This document shows, in pieces, positions 13,001-24,900 of a stretch of DNA of 64,000 nt. Numbering within the stretch: the first letter of the stretch is position 1; each line of letters starts with the position of its first letter. This DNA is from Azolla caroliniana (taxonomy: Eukaryota; Polypodiophyta): positions 1,426,001 through 1,490,000 of the forward strand of contig JBHGNT010000006.1 of the NCBI GenBank assembly GCA_043228905.1. The letters run 5' to 3'. Below the pieces are notes generated by a model. That model searched no databases. It was not told where the DNA came from and was given only the letters and a program-made list of their open reading frames with translations. The position numbers and the translations under genes were made by a program.

Positions 13001-15757
13001 AGGTCAAGGGGTTCAAATCGTCATCCACCCTATTGGTTGTGAGTCGAGTGAGAGTGATTGTCAAGCATTTTCAAGGTGCTAACCTCGTTTACCCTAGAAT
13101 CTCATGAACCCTCATTCGCATCTCTTGAAAGCTTTAAGCAATAAGCTTACTAACAAGCTTACTAACCACTTCATAGGCTTATAATGCTAGATACTTACAC
13201 AAGTAAATACATTACATGCAATAAGACTAACCACACTTCAATTAGATGAGCCATCTACAACACTTACAAAGAGGAGAGTGATTTGTGTTTGGCTTAATAG
13301 CAGATAACACTAATAACTCACGGGTATGAGAGAAACAGAGAGAGGAAGCTCTAGCTTTGGCAAGAAAACTAAAGATTCAAGAATAAACTAAAGAAGGCAC
13401 AAAAGTGAGTTTTATAGCTCATGCCTTACACAAAGGTTGTCCCCTTTTGCATCAGGGTAGCCATTATGCTTGAAACTCTAGAACTAGTTTGGTGTGTTTT
13501 CCTTTCTCTTGGTCTCAAACATGGTCTTTAGTACAAATGTCAATGTTGATGTCTTCATGGGTCATGGTACATATATGCATGTCCTTAACAACTAAACAAG
13601 AGTAAATGATTGTGTTGATGGCCAATCATATTTCAAACATCTTTCTCTATGAACAAAAACATGATCTCCAATAAGTAACCAAGATTTAGAAAACAAACTA
13701 GGATGCACAATGATGGTGAGGAATGGAAGCAATTTTAGCATTGTCTTTTAAAGAGGGATGCAAATGTTCTTACTCATGTTGTAGAAAATATATCGATATC
13801 AATGTTCAAAAACTAGGGGGAGATTTGTAGGGGCAATCTATTATTGTGTGTGATTCCAAACTTAAATTGTGACGAGTTTTTATTAGCAATAGGAAACCCA
13901 CTTATTGCAATTAATCATAAACAAAACTATAATGTCTCAAACAACAAGCTTTATCATTTCATGTCACGATCATGTTTATTTATTTATGATTCATAATTTA
14001 AATGAGGTAACGTCTATTCATTTCTAGATGCATATAAAAACATTGTGTCACATTTGCTTCAATACATAATGTTTTATCTCCTTGAATGATTCCTTATAAA
14101 TTTGTGGTCCTTTGATCCTTTGTAGAGTAGATTGATGTGGCATTACGTTGCATGTAGATGGGATGGGATGGTCATCAATGATGTAGCCAGTGCGTCAAGT
14201 TAATGTTAGTCATCACACATCTCTTTTATTTAAATTTTACATTACACTCCACACCCCTCTCTATCATTGCGATTGTAACTACATGAATCTTTCAAGCATA
14301 TGGATAGTGTTTTTTGAAATTGCCAAGTGTGAGAATCAATACCACTGAATGTGTGCTCGTGGATGTATGTTTGCCTAGGATATTAGGTGATAATATCCCT
14401 AATCTTCGAAGACCTAATTACACACTTAATTCCTTTATTTAGTCTTTTATCATGGTAATATACATAATGACACAATGAATATTAATAAAAGTAACTCATA
14501 CTATGCTTGAAATCTATTTATACGCATCAATGCATGTGCATGCGTGTATAGATTTCCAAAATAGAGATTCTCATATAGTATTCATCACAAAACTTATACA
14601 TGCATGTTTATATAACTTTCTTTCAATACACACCCCTAATACATAGTTATACCCCTTCTAATTTTATGATCCTTTAGATGAGTGCATACCGACTACTGCT
14701 ATTTACATTATGTTGTGTTTACATCTTAAATTGTTTTTCAAAAACTTAAGCTACCTAAGGTCTTGAGGTGCAACACCTCTCATTCAGAAAGAAGCAATCA
14801 ACACAAGCGGATTGTTCTTGTAGTTATTGGAAAGCCATTGTGGTTGAAAATATAATTTAGGCCTCAAACAAAGAGTTTTAATTTACAATTGATGGGTTGG
14901 ATTATATCCAACCCTACCTTCCAATAAAATTCAATAATATTTTGGTTATCAAATTTGAATATGATTATTGAATCAATAAATCATGGCATTCAAGTTCATG
15001 CAAGGTCTTTCTCTTCTATTTGATTGAGTGGCACATCTGACAATAAAATTTTGTGCTCATGAGTAGTTTCTCCTAAGTTGACTACGTATGCAAATGGATC
15101 ATCCAAGTCCAATAGCCCACCTTAGGAACATTGTCTTCACAACGTGTGATTAAGAAACATCGACTATAATGCTCATTATATGGTGATTCTATGCTCATGC
15201 TTTCCTCATATCTCTCTCATGTTATGGGCTTGGCATGTGGGTTTAATCAAATCATGATCAAGGAAGAAGGAAGATACAACTTACAAGGTCTCATCACTAC
15301 ATTTTGATTATACTCTTCACATCCACACACATACTTTCCCCCAAAAGGATACCATATTTTGATGCAGCCCATTTTACATCTCAAGACAGCCTATGGTTAC
15401 AAATGGCCGTGGTTCATGAATACTAGAACCAACTATTAACTCCATATTAAGCGTATGCCAAAGTCATTTTGTGGATTGTTGTCTTTGTGTAATGCCATAT
15501 GCATAGTTGTACTTGAAGTCTCGAGCGATCCATCTTCAAACAAGTCAAGTCATTGGTGCATGCATTACTCACATTATAAATGCAAAGTAGAAATTAAAGA
15601 TGCTAAAAACATAAAGTAGACTTCCTCTTGAATTTAGAGCTTTCCATTCTACTAGTGTCACGTCATAGATGTTGAATTACTAGGATGACATTCTTCCAAA
15701 TTGATCATACATGAATGACGAATGTACGCACGTGATCAAACACATTTGTTAGATTTT
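10055..15757. other. Long gene-free AT-rich stretch
   Basis: I see no supported coding sequence in 5.7 kb. It holds a CTT-rich microsatellite near 12527-12560. On the minus strand at about 13410-13420 there is a TATAAAACTC promoter-like site in a region (12940-13460) with the texture of a decayed LTR. No target-site duplications, reverse transcriptase or transposase motifs were recognised. Confidence 0.4.
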
Positions 15758-16470
15758 CTAGAATATTTTAAAAGTCGGTGGTTCTTGGAATGCAACTAGG
15801 CTTCGAACAATCTCAACTTTAAGACAAGAGAAGTGGTACTTTTGGAATGTGCATTCGGAATGAGAAGATTTCGATTTTTCTCGCCCAACATTCAAATACG
15901 TGAATGTAAATAAGAAGTTGCTACAAATGCAACAATATCCCCAAGAGAAATGGCATAGATGCATGACATATGATCGAAGCAATTCCTTAGCTAAAGAAGA
16001 AAAGGGTGGGGTCGATTTATCGAAAAAGGAAGCTGAGATCGCAATGGAGAGTGACGGCTCGACGCTGAACCTTATCCATAAGTTTTTTCGAAAAAAGGGA
16101 AAGGGAGAAAGGGTGGGAGACTTATAGGACAAAGGGAGGGGGGGGGGGGGGTTGCTTATGAAGGTGGTGTTTGGCCTCATGAACAATCAAATAGTAGTAA
16201 GAAGAAGAAGAATAAGAATAACGAAAAGGGTGGGCGTGGAAAGGGTGAAAAAAATAGGCACGAGTGAATCATGCCATTGGGGAGGTCAATCCATTTTGTT
16301 GGTAGGGTGGTGGGGGGCGGGGTCTATGGGCGGGCAGGAATAATAGAAATGTGGATGACCGGGACAAGAAGTGTGAATTATTATTCTCTCATTCTCATTC
16401 TCATTCTTCTTCTTCTACGTATTATTGCCGCCTAGGAAAGGAGAGGCCCAACTGCCTCAGAGGCACTCTA
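15758..16470. other. Unassigned stretch upstream of the P450 gene
   Basis: Open frames on both strands at 15758-16343 overlap one another and show no recognisable domain. A poly-G run lies at 16138-16151. The last few hundred bases probably include distal promoter sequence of the P450 gene, but no specific site is recognisable. Confidence 0.4.
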
Positions 16471-16476
16471 TCTCTC

Positions 16477-16492
16477 TATAAATATATATATA
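16477..16492 (+). promoter_or_regulatory. TATA box of the P450 gene
   Basis: TATAAATATATATATA lies 116 bases before the ATG at 16608. Its position leaves room for a 5' leader of roughly 80-100 bases, part of which is an (ACTT)n run. Confidence 0.6.
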
Positions 16493-16556
16493 CGTAAGAT
16501 TAGGATACACACGACCCACACAAGAAACACATACCTGGCAAAAACAACAACACACA

Positions 16557-16557
16557 C

Positions 16558-16589
<32 letters not shown>
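16557..16589. repeat. (ACTT)n microsatellite in the P450 5' leader
   Basis: About eight tandem ACTT units end 18 bases before the start codon, so length variation here would alter the leader. Confidence 0.9.
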
Positions 16590-16607
16590 GTTACAACACA
16601 AAAAACC

Positions 16608-18546
16608 ATGGCACTTGACCACCACCAACACCTCTTCTCCTCTACTCTCCACGACTCCTCCTCCTCCTCCTCCACTCACCTCCTCCTCCATTTCCTCTCC
16701 TCCTCCTCCGCCGCCTCTCGCCTCCTCTCCTCCGCCAATCTCCTCCTCCTCCTCTCCTTCCTCTTCCTCGTTGCCTCCTTCTCCTATTGGCTTCACCCTG
16801 GTGGCCCCGCTTGGGGCCTCCTCGCCCTCGCCGCCTCCCACCACCGCCGCCGCCACCTTCTTCCTCCGCCTCATCACGCTGCCGATCTCCCATGCATCCC
16901 CGGCCCCCGTGGCCTGCCATTCCTGGGCTCCCTCCTCTCCTTCTCCTCCTCCCCCACCGCCCACCGCCTGCTGGCCTCCCTCGCCTCCTCCCTCCACGCC
17001 CGCCCCCTCATGGCCCTCTCCCTCGCCTCCACCCGCCTCGTCGTCTCCAGCCACCCCTCCACCGCCCGCCACATCCTCTGCAACCCCGCCTTCTCCCAGC
17101 GCCCCCTCTCCCAGTCCGCCACCCACCTCCTCTTCACCCGCGCCCTCGGCTTCTCCCCCGCCGGTCACCGATGGCGCAACCTCCGCCGCCTTGCCGCCAC
17201 CCACCTCTTCTCCCCACGCCGAATTGCCGCCCACGAGGCCCTCCGCCAGCTCCACACCACCGACATGCTCCACACTATGGCCGCCACCGCCACCGCTGCA
17301 TCCTCCTCATCACGCATTAACGCCATTGAAATAAGGCCCTTCTTGCAGCACGCCGCGCTCAACAACATCATGGGAACCGTGTTCGGCAAGCGCTACACGT
17401 ATTCCTCCTCCGCCATCCCTAATGCTGACCCTGCTGAACGGAGCGAAGAGGAGCAGGAGGAGCGACGGGAAGCAGAAGAGGTACAGAGCATGGTGCGCGA
17501 AGGCTTCGAGCTGCTGGGTGCCTTCAACATGTCGGACCATCTTCCGTCCGCCTTCCAGAGCCTGGACCCCCTGCGCATCGTCCAGCGCTGCAGGGAACTG
17601 GTGCCCCGCGTCTATGCATTCGTCCAGAAAATCATCGATGATCACAGATCTGCCGGCGTCCACGTGGCCAATTATTCCTCATCTTCCAGCTTCGTGGACG
17701 TGCTCCTACATCTGCAAGAGGAAGAGAAACTCGCGGATTCCGACATCGTATCCGTCCTCTGGGTAAGCAAATTTCCATTATGAATTGACGGCAAATGCGA
17801 TTGATTGATCGATCGATTGCGTCCTAGTTTTAGGGCTCCTCGTCGACTTCAACGGACCTTGCAAGAGTCATTAACCAAATGAATGAATGAATGAATGAAT
17901 GCAGGAGATGATCTTCCGGGGGACTGATACCATGGCCATCCTGACGGAATGGATCCTCGCGGAGCTTGCTCTCCACCCTGCCGTCCAATCCCGGCTCCAC
18001 GCGGAGGTGCAATCCATGGCAACAGGCAGCGACAGCGAGCCCCCATGCATCCGCGATGCCGACACAGCCCGCATGCCGTACCTGCAAGCGGTGGTGAAGG
18101 AGACGCTGAGGATGCATCCGCCGGGGCCGCTGCTGTCATGGGCGAGGCTGGCCATCCACGACACAGAGGTGGGCGGGTACGAGGTGCCGGCGGGGACGAC
18201 GGCGATGGTGAACATGTGGGCCATCATGCACGACCCGGAGGTGTGGGCAGAGCCAGAGAGGTTCTGGCCGGAGCGCTTCCTGGAGCCTGGGGAGGGGAAG
18301 GCAATAGAAGTGAATTCAGGGGCGGTGGACATGCGGCTGGCACCTTTCGGAGCAGGCGCGAGGGCATGTCCGGGCAAGGCCATGGCCATGGCGACCGTCC
18401 AGCTGTGGGTGGCCAGGATAGTGCAGAGGTTCGAGCTGTCGCAGGCGGAGGGGCATCCGGTGGAGTTGAGGGAGGTGCTGAAACTGTCGTGCGAGATGGA
18501 GGTGCCGCTAGTGGTGCGCCTGACCGAGCGAATCATCAAACTATAA
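16608..18546 (+). CDS. Cytochrome P450, CYP78A family
   Basis: A membrane-anchored haem monooxygenase. CYP78A enzymes (the KLUH/PLASTOCHRON1 group in flowering plants) control organ and meristem growth through a substrate that is still unclear. Exons are 16608-17762 and 17905-18546, with a 142-bp phase-0 GT-AG intron, giving 598 residues. Residues 43-62 form the membrane anchor, followed by the CYP78-typical LHPGGPAWG and the proline hinge PGPRGLPFLG. FRGTDT (389-394) is the I-helix oxygen-binding motif, ETLR (451-454) the ExxR motif, and FGAGARACPG (533-542) the haem loop with ligand Cys540. The intron falls where I recall CYP78A introns falling. The ATG context (accATGGc) is good. It is a little longer than the usual 520-550 residues because of serine-rich N-terminal runs. 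The coding region is strikingly GC-rich next to its AT-rich flanks. Confidence 0.95.
17878..17901. repeat. (ATGA)n run at the P450 intron 3' end
   Basis: About six tetranucleotide units end three bases before the acceptor AG (17903-17904), where a pyrimidine tract is normally expected. A slippage-prone repeat therefore sits in the splice-acceptor region. Confidence 0.85.
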
Positions 18547-19560
18547 TGAGATGCGTTGGTTAGGTACTAGATGGATGAATGCGGCTAATTATGTAAAACA
18601 GTAAAAGAGTATGTAAATGGGATGAGAGATAAAGCAAGAGTTACTTTCCTTCGGGTTATAGAGAAATTTTCATAGGTAGGGATCATCTAATCTTTCAATA
18701 GCTACTTTATATCTACCTAACACATATGATTATATCAACACCAAATAGGCACCTCCATTGCTTGTATATGCATGCATGCCTCTATAGGTTTAATAAATTT
18801 TGGGGCCATAATTTTGGTCATACCAAAACCATACAACATTGTAACAATCAATCAATCTCTTCTATACACCATATTTTGAGAAGCTACTCAATCTTTTGAC
18901 GATTTTTTTGTTATTTAAGCACAAGATATTCGAGTGTGTGTGATTATGTTTATAAGTTCTATGTGGATCAATCCCTTCGTTGACTGGCTACACTATGCGA
19001 TGCACTTTATCATGTTTGCTTGCTAGTAGGAATTGGCAAGGGCATGGTTTTTGTTGAACCAAATTGAACCATGAACCCTTGGCTTAACGACGTAATTGGT
19101 TCAATTTTGGATTGGAAAATTGCAAATGGTTTGGGTTTGTGTCTAGCTGGGTTCGGGGATGTAATGCTCCAGTTTGGACCTTTCTCGATTTATTGTTTTG
19201 AAGTTCATCTAGTTTCAAATTCTAGTTTAAACGGCCTAAGGGTTCTTGTGGACATTCTTCAATTGTTTATTAATGTGTGAATTAACTCTATAAATTGTTA
19301 AATATTTGACTGGTTTCTAAAAAATGTTTATAGGTAATAAGTCTACATCTAATACGCTTCAAATTTTAAGTCTACATCTAATATGGGAATTGTGAAATTT
19401 TGGCTTAGGAGCTTAATAGATTGTAGGTCACTTGAAGAGTTTGGTTTGAGCTTGAGAATCCTTCAAATGTTCATGCAAGATACTTACCACCCTCGGGAAC
19501 CAAGTGACATGAATCAATTTCTCAATGTTTCCAAATGTCATAGTCCTAGTTTCTAGGATT
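18547..19560. other. P450 3' flank and unassigned sequence
   Basis: The P450 3' untranslated region must lie in the first few hundred bases, but no clear poly(A) signal stands out. I see nothing else supportable up to 19560. Confidence 0.4.
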
Positions 19561-20860
19561 ATGGATTTCCAACTATCCTACCCTAAACCCATGAAAGTAA
19601 GCATTAAAATTGGTCTTTGACCTTACGCATATAACATACTCAAATGATGAGCAATAGTTGATAACAGATCTAAAGAAGAGAGCTTTGCCTCACGCATAGA
19701 GTCTCAACGACGCCTAAAAGTGTTGTCATGCTTGAGGCAACTAATCCCCCTGATATAGTCCAATACCTAAGGCTCCTCGACGAACACATGCTTCCACATA
19801 TAATAGGTCCTTTGAAAAATTACACAATAGGATACTCTAATGACGAGCAACATAATAATATATTGTTGGGAAAACAGGTCCCTCTGGATGGGAAGAGTAC
19901 GAGCCGAATCGGATGGAACCAATGGGCAATTCGGCCAAGGTAGAAACCGAAGTCGAATATTGACTATATAACCAATTCGGGAGACTATATTTGTAAATAG
20001 TCCAAATGTGCCCCATGTGGGCTATATCTGTAAATAGCTAGAAAGTTGTATAAGTATAAATACAACTAGGGCAAACTTTATGAGTAGTTGTGAATCAAGG
20101 GTGTGTATCATTAGAATAGTTGAGATAGTTGTATAGTTACTCTCAAGGTTGTTGCGTCTGTAACTGTGAGTGAGAGAGAGTGAGAGTAGTAACTCTACCG
20201 TTGTCTCTTAGATGAAGACGAGCTTGAGGTTGTTGCCTCTGAGTCTCCCCGTACTCCTCTCTGTACACATAGTGATTCGTTTCTTGGGGTTTGTGGACCC
20301 CCGTGGTTTTTCCCTTTCGGGTTTTCCACATAAAACATTTTGTGTCTCTGCTCTCTGTATTCTGTCTTGTCTGTGTACTATCGATTTATTCTTTGCACCC
20401 GAATATACGAACGGGTAACCGGTTGTGGCCGGTTCCGATCCCAACATATATTGAGGGAAAAAATGGATTAAGAGTGTTTAACCACATTGAGTACCCCAAG
20501 CAAAGGGCATGAGACAACATAAAAAACCATCAACATCCCATACCATCAAATATTGCCTTGTGCTACTATATCTTCATAATTGAATATCAGATCCTGAAAA
20601 GAGAGCTTAGCCTCACTAATGTCTCAAGATGTTGTCACGAGGGGTGTGGTTGGTCACCTTTATCTATTACAATACCTAAGGCTCCAAGACCACTACATGT
20701 TCCCATGTGTTCTTATGGGTTTGTCCCAAATTTAAGGATAATTTGTTTTCCAACAATCCTACACTTAACCCAAGGCCATTAGCTTTAGAATAGGTCTGCA
20801 AAGGTTGTGTGCATAACAACTTTAAAAAGAGATATTCAAGTTTTCGAAATAAGATTGGAC
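19561..20860. repeat. Diverged repeats on both sides of a solo LTR
   Basis: Blocks recur on both sides of the LTR. 'ttccaactatcctaccc' (about 19567) returns as 'ttccaacaatcctacac' (about 20749). 'gatctaaagaagagagcttt' (about 19669) returns as 'gatcctgaaaagagagctta' (about 20590), each followed by 'caatacctaaggctcc'. With the LTR removed the spacing suggests an old tandem array with units near 300 bp. Divergence makes the period uncertain. Confidence 0.4.
19864..20446 (+). mobile_element. Intact solo LTR, family A
   Basis: It has perfect inverted ends TGTTGGGA and TCCCAACA, 583 bp in total, flanked by the 5-bp target-site duplication TATAT (19859-19863 and 20447-20451). A TATA box (TATAAATA, 20055-20062) lies 190 bases in. 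It is the uninterrupted sibling of the element at 4516-5526. There is no internal region, so it is a recombination remnant of an LTR retrotransposon, probably Ty1/copia by LTR style. Confidence 0.93.
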
Positions 20861-21716
20861 ATTGAGTTGAAACAATACCATGAATTGAACCCCCAATATG
20901 ATGCCACATTATATGACTTGCTCGTTTTTGAGCCAAGCCACAAATTTAACATTAAGCTTTGAAAGTTGAAACTAGGAATTGAATTGAGATACATATACAA
21001 ATTCATTTTATTGGCTAAGACTTGATTGAACTTTAATGATGAGATGCACAAATTGCAAGAGTAGGATACAATCTTAGACCTCATCACATAAACATTTAGT
21101 TTAAATTTATGGATCAACTTCAACTATTTAACTTATTCCACCATTAGAAGCTTTCATTACATTTCTTTTTTATCATCAATTGAAGTGAGGTAATGTGTGC
21201 TTCTAGACGGCTACAATATCAACTCGCAACATCAATATATTACTTCTTCCCCCTCCTTGAGTATAACGCTCATGGAAATACTTTATACAAAAGCACCATA
21301 TATAAGGCATGGTGGAAAGGGAGACTTGTTATCAAACTTTGTAGTTGAGGTTTACTACTTAAAAGATGTTCTACTTGTGAAGTTGTGATGCTTATTGGGT
21401 GTAGTTCCAACGATATTTCACCTTAAGTAAATGACTTGACATTTCAATATTCTTAGGGATTTCTTTTTGAAATACCATCGAGTTTTTCGTTGCTTCTCCT
21501 TGAGGCCACTACATCTTCTTCACTATTTCTTGAAATGCGATTGGGGAAGCCTTGTCTCCACATACTGGATGTGGGGTGGATGGATTTCCAGGATTGATCA
21601 AGGGGCATGGCATTAAGGAACAAGTCAAGCGAGATGGAAAGAAACACTATGCCCAATAATTGAACCAAAAGAACCATTCATTCCCTTGGACAAAGGCCAT
21701 GCGCTCCTCTCCTCAA
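20861..21716. other. Unassigned stretch before VIPP1
   Basis: No gene or repeat recognised. The VIPP1 promoter should lie in the last few hundred bases. A short (GT)n run at about 21717-21735 probably falls in its 5' leader or just upstream. Confidence 0.4.
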
Positions 21717-21918
21717 TGTGTGTGTGTGTGTGTGTGACACTGTGTGTGTATGGCCCACGAGTTGGTCTCACCAACACTTATGTAGCCAATCCAATGCATT
21801 TATACAGGCCTTGGACATTTTTCATTGGGCCGGAAGGATCCCCAACGTTTCAGCAGTATTCTTATCACGAGAAAGACTGGAAATTTGTGGTGCTCAGAAG
21901 GGTCTCTTCGTCGTGGCT

Positions 21919-24900
21919 ATGGCGATGGCGAGCTCTGCAGGTCCCTTCGGATGCTCCCTTAGAATCCCTTCTTCTTCTTCATCGTCTTCTTGTCTACCGT
22001 CGCCACCTTCCATTTCTTCCTCTTCAGTGGCTTCGTGTTCTGCCATTTCTGCTAAAAGAACTTCACATGGGCAACTCTTTCTTTATACTTCTTTTCTGTC
22101 GAGGTCCACACACTCTGGATTCTTCAACGGCGGAGGTAAACTCAAAGAAATTTGAGCAATTCTCTTTCGTGTTGATTATGCTAGGAACTCTGTACCAGAC
22201 TATGAGAATAAGAGGTAGTGTTGACGCTGACTCTGTATTGATCCTGTTAAGAACTACTGGAATAAAAGTTTCGAAATTGATTGATTATTATTAAGTAGTA
22301 TGCATTTTAGATGGCCATTTCCAATTTCATAGAGGGGGTTGATTGTCCAAAACCCAGCAGTCCGCATCTTTGAACAAGAAGCATACCGCAGCAGAGCTTA
22401 CATGGCATTTCCATGTGGGTATGAGTCGTCGTTATCCTTGCCTCAACACAATTTTACTGCATCTAGAGATAGATAGGTTATTGATATTCATGAGAAACAA
22501 ATATGGTCGATGTGAACTAAAGGAAGAGAGAAAGAGAGAGATAATGTGTCCTTTCTCAAAAAACTAGAGAGCTCATTCTTTGGAAATTGCAGTGGAATTG
22601 GTTAGTCTCTGTGATGGAAAAGTTGAGTCATTTGGAGGTGCCCTTGGATCTCAAATGAATCTTTTTGAGCGGGCTGTACGAATATTCAAGGCATGCGATA
22701 TACATATGTTTTAAAAACAACTTCTCTATTTTTTATTGAGGGTACAAATCTGATCTATATTACCCTTTTATGGTGGGCATCAGTCATATGCAAATGCAAT
22801 TGTGAGTTCAGCAGAAGATCCAGAGAAACTTTTAGATCAGACAGTTCTGGAAATGAGTGAAGATCTGACAAAGCTAAGACAGGCCACTGCACAGGTGCGT
22901 TCTTTCAAAATATTGACAGCAAATTATAGGGTTTAACTGCTCCATGATTTGCACTAATTGCAGTTCTGTTTACATGAAGGTTCTTGCCTCTCAAAAACAA
23001 CTTGAGAACAAGTATAAAGCAGCAGATCAGACTTCAAATGATTGGTATGCTGCATTAATTGCTCACTTGATTGTGAGGTTGACAGTCCTAATTAATCTCC
23101 ATGTTTTCTGAATAGGTATAAAAGAGCTAAATTAGCACTTGCAAAAGGAGAAGAGGATCTTGCACGAGAAGCCCTGAAAAGGAGAAAGGATTATGAGGTG
23201 CTGAATATAAGAATACAGATAATCAAATGTGCTACTCTATTACAAGATATAAATAGGATGGAATGACATGATGAAGTTTGTTTTGTGAAATTCAGTAGGG
23301 GTGTCAAGCTTGAGTGTTGTAAAATATCAGCATGATGAAAAGAAACTCATGAATGATGACCATTAGACTTTATCGCCATGTTACTGCAGTTTTTGCTTTT
23401 TTCTAACTAATTATCTTTCTGAATAAGTTTTTCTTTTCTTGCTTTGTGTGTTTATCAATTCTGAGCCTATATTTAGTTTTCCTATGAATAAATATGAGAG
23501 CAGTGCATAGGACAGAGACAGAAAATTTGCATCAAACTATCTTAAGAGGGAAATTTGGCTTACAAACCAAAAGGTACCTCAGTCTCTGAAGCAGGGTGGA
23601 ACCAAGCCCGAATCGACCTTGGGTCAGCCAATTCCATGATCTTCCTGAGAATGGTTTGATCACTGAAGACTGCAGCATGTCTTTCCCTGACATCACTGAA
23701 CGCCTTAGTCTTGGGACATAATGATTCTCACTCTCTATCATGTTGTAAAGTGGTCCCAAGTTGTGACTAGACCGGAGGTTCAGAACAATATCTAATATCT
23801 GCATGTTATGACGAATTTGAATAACCTTTGAAGATAAAACATGCAAGCACAGAGACAATAGTGGGATGGGTGACTCCTGGGAAATTTGTCCCCCAACATA
23901 TCTCCTCTGTTTAGAGCCTATATACCATCTTACTTGCCATGGCTCTATCTGTACCTGACGAGAGGATACTTTAAGCTGGCTAATCGTGACTCGTGCACTA
24001 CAGGACATCCAGATGCCATGAGTGCCAATTAATGTATTGGCCCTCCTCAATTCTCATTGGTGTTTATAGAGGTGGTTGAAGATCTATCTCTTTGCGAAAC
24101 CTTCATTCATTTTCTTTGACATGGATAATGCCTGGTCCTTATTTGTGAAGAGCCTCCACATGCTAGATACATTTGGATTCTGAATCTGTCTTTGTTAGGG
24201 ATACTTGTGAGCATAGCTTTTACTCAGACTGGATGGCCCAATGTTTTGTTAACCAGTAGTATTGGTTGCATTCTTTTGAAGAAGGAACTTCATCCAAACA
24301 TAGTCCCTATTGTACTTACAGTGAGATTGCATTGATCACAGCTTTTTTGATCCCCTTATTGGGTGATAAGAATATATCAAGATAGATACGCGTTTTTAGA
24401 GTTATTAATCATCTTGTAGGTGGTCATGAACCGATTTTACAAATATGCCATCTTTGTGGGAAGTCAGAGCCAGAAGAAGGCTTGCATTCAACTCCTACTA
24501 TGCCTTCTATAGATGGTGGGAAATGATTGACACGAAGGTCCTAGGAATGAGGGGAGGCACTACAGATCGTAAGGTGTTAACCCTCTTGCCATAAGCATCT
24601 GGTTGGGTGTAGAGTTGATTAAAGCATGTTTTCATCAGGTTGCCAAATATCCATCTGTTATTTCTGCTTGCTGTGAGTTCTGCATGATCGCCTAATAAAT
24701 TAGTGTGATTAACTGGATCACAATCTGTATGGGTTTAAAAAATTACAGCTTAATGACTAAGGTATAGGCCCAGAGAGAGATAGAGAGAGAGATGATTTTA
24801 CAGGATAATGCCAAAGCATTGAAGATTCAGCTTGATCAGCAGACAACTGTTGTTGAGAAACTCATTTCTAATACTAGGGTATAGCATCAACTCGCCTCCT

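Noticed and set aside
15758-16186. A 142-codon minus-strand frame that might be an organelle-derived gene
   Set aside because: No recognisable organelle protein or conserved domain; it overlaps other chance frames on the opposite strand.
16584-17273. A 229-codon minus-strand frame and several proline- or glycine-rich frames across the P450 first exon
   Set aside because: They are mirror translations of GC-rich, low-complexity TCC/GCC codons; the P450 frame explains the sequence fully.
17871-18539. A 222-codon minus-strand frame under P450 exon 2
   Set aside because: A shadow of the GC-rich P450 coding sequence.
21686-22294. A 202-codon frame overlapping the VIPP1 first exon
   Set aside because: It is out of frame with the transit peptide and the spliced VIPP1 protein and has no domain of its own.
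22895-22979. An earlier acceptor (TTGCAG, near 22963) for VIPP1 exon 4
   Set aside because: It would add 16 bases and break the conserved VLASQKQ reading frame; the acceptor at 22979 keeps it.
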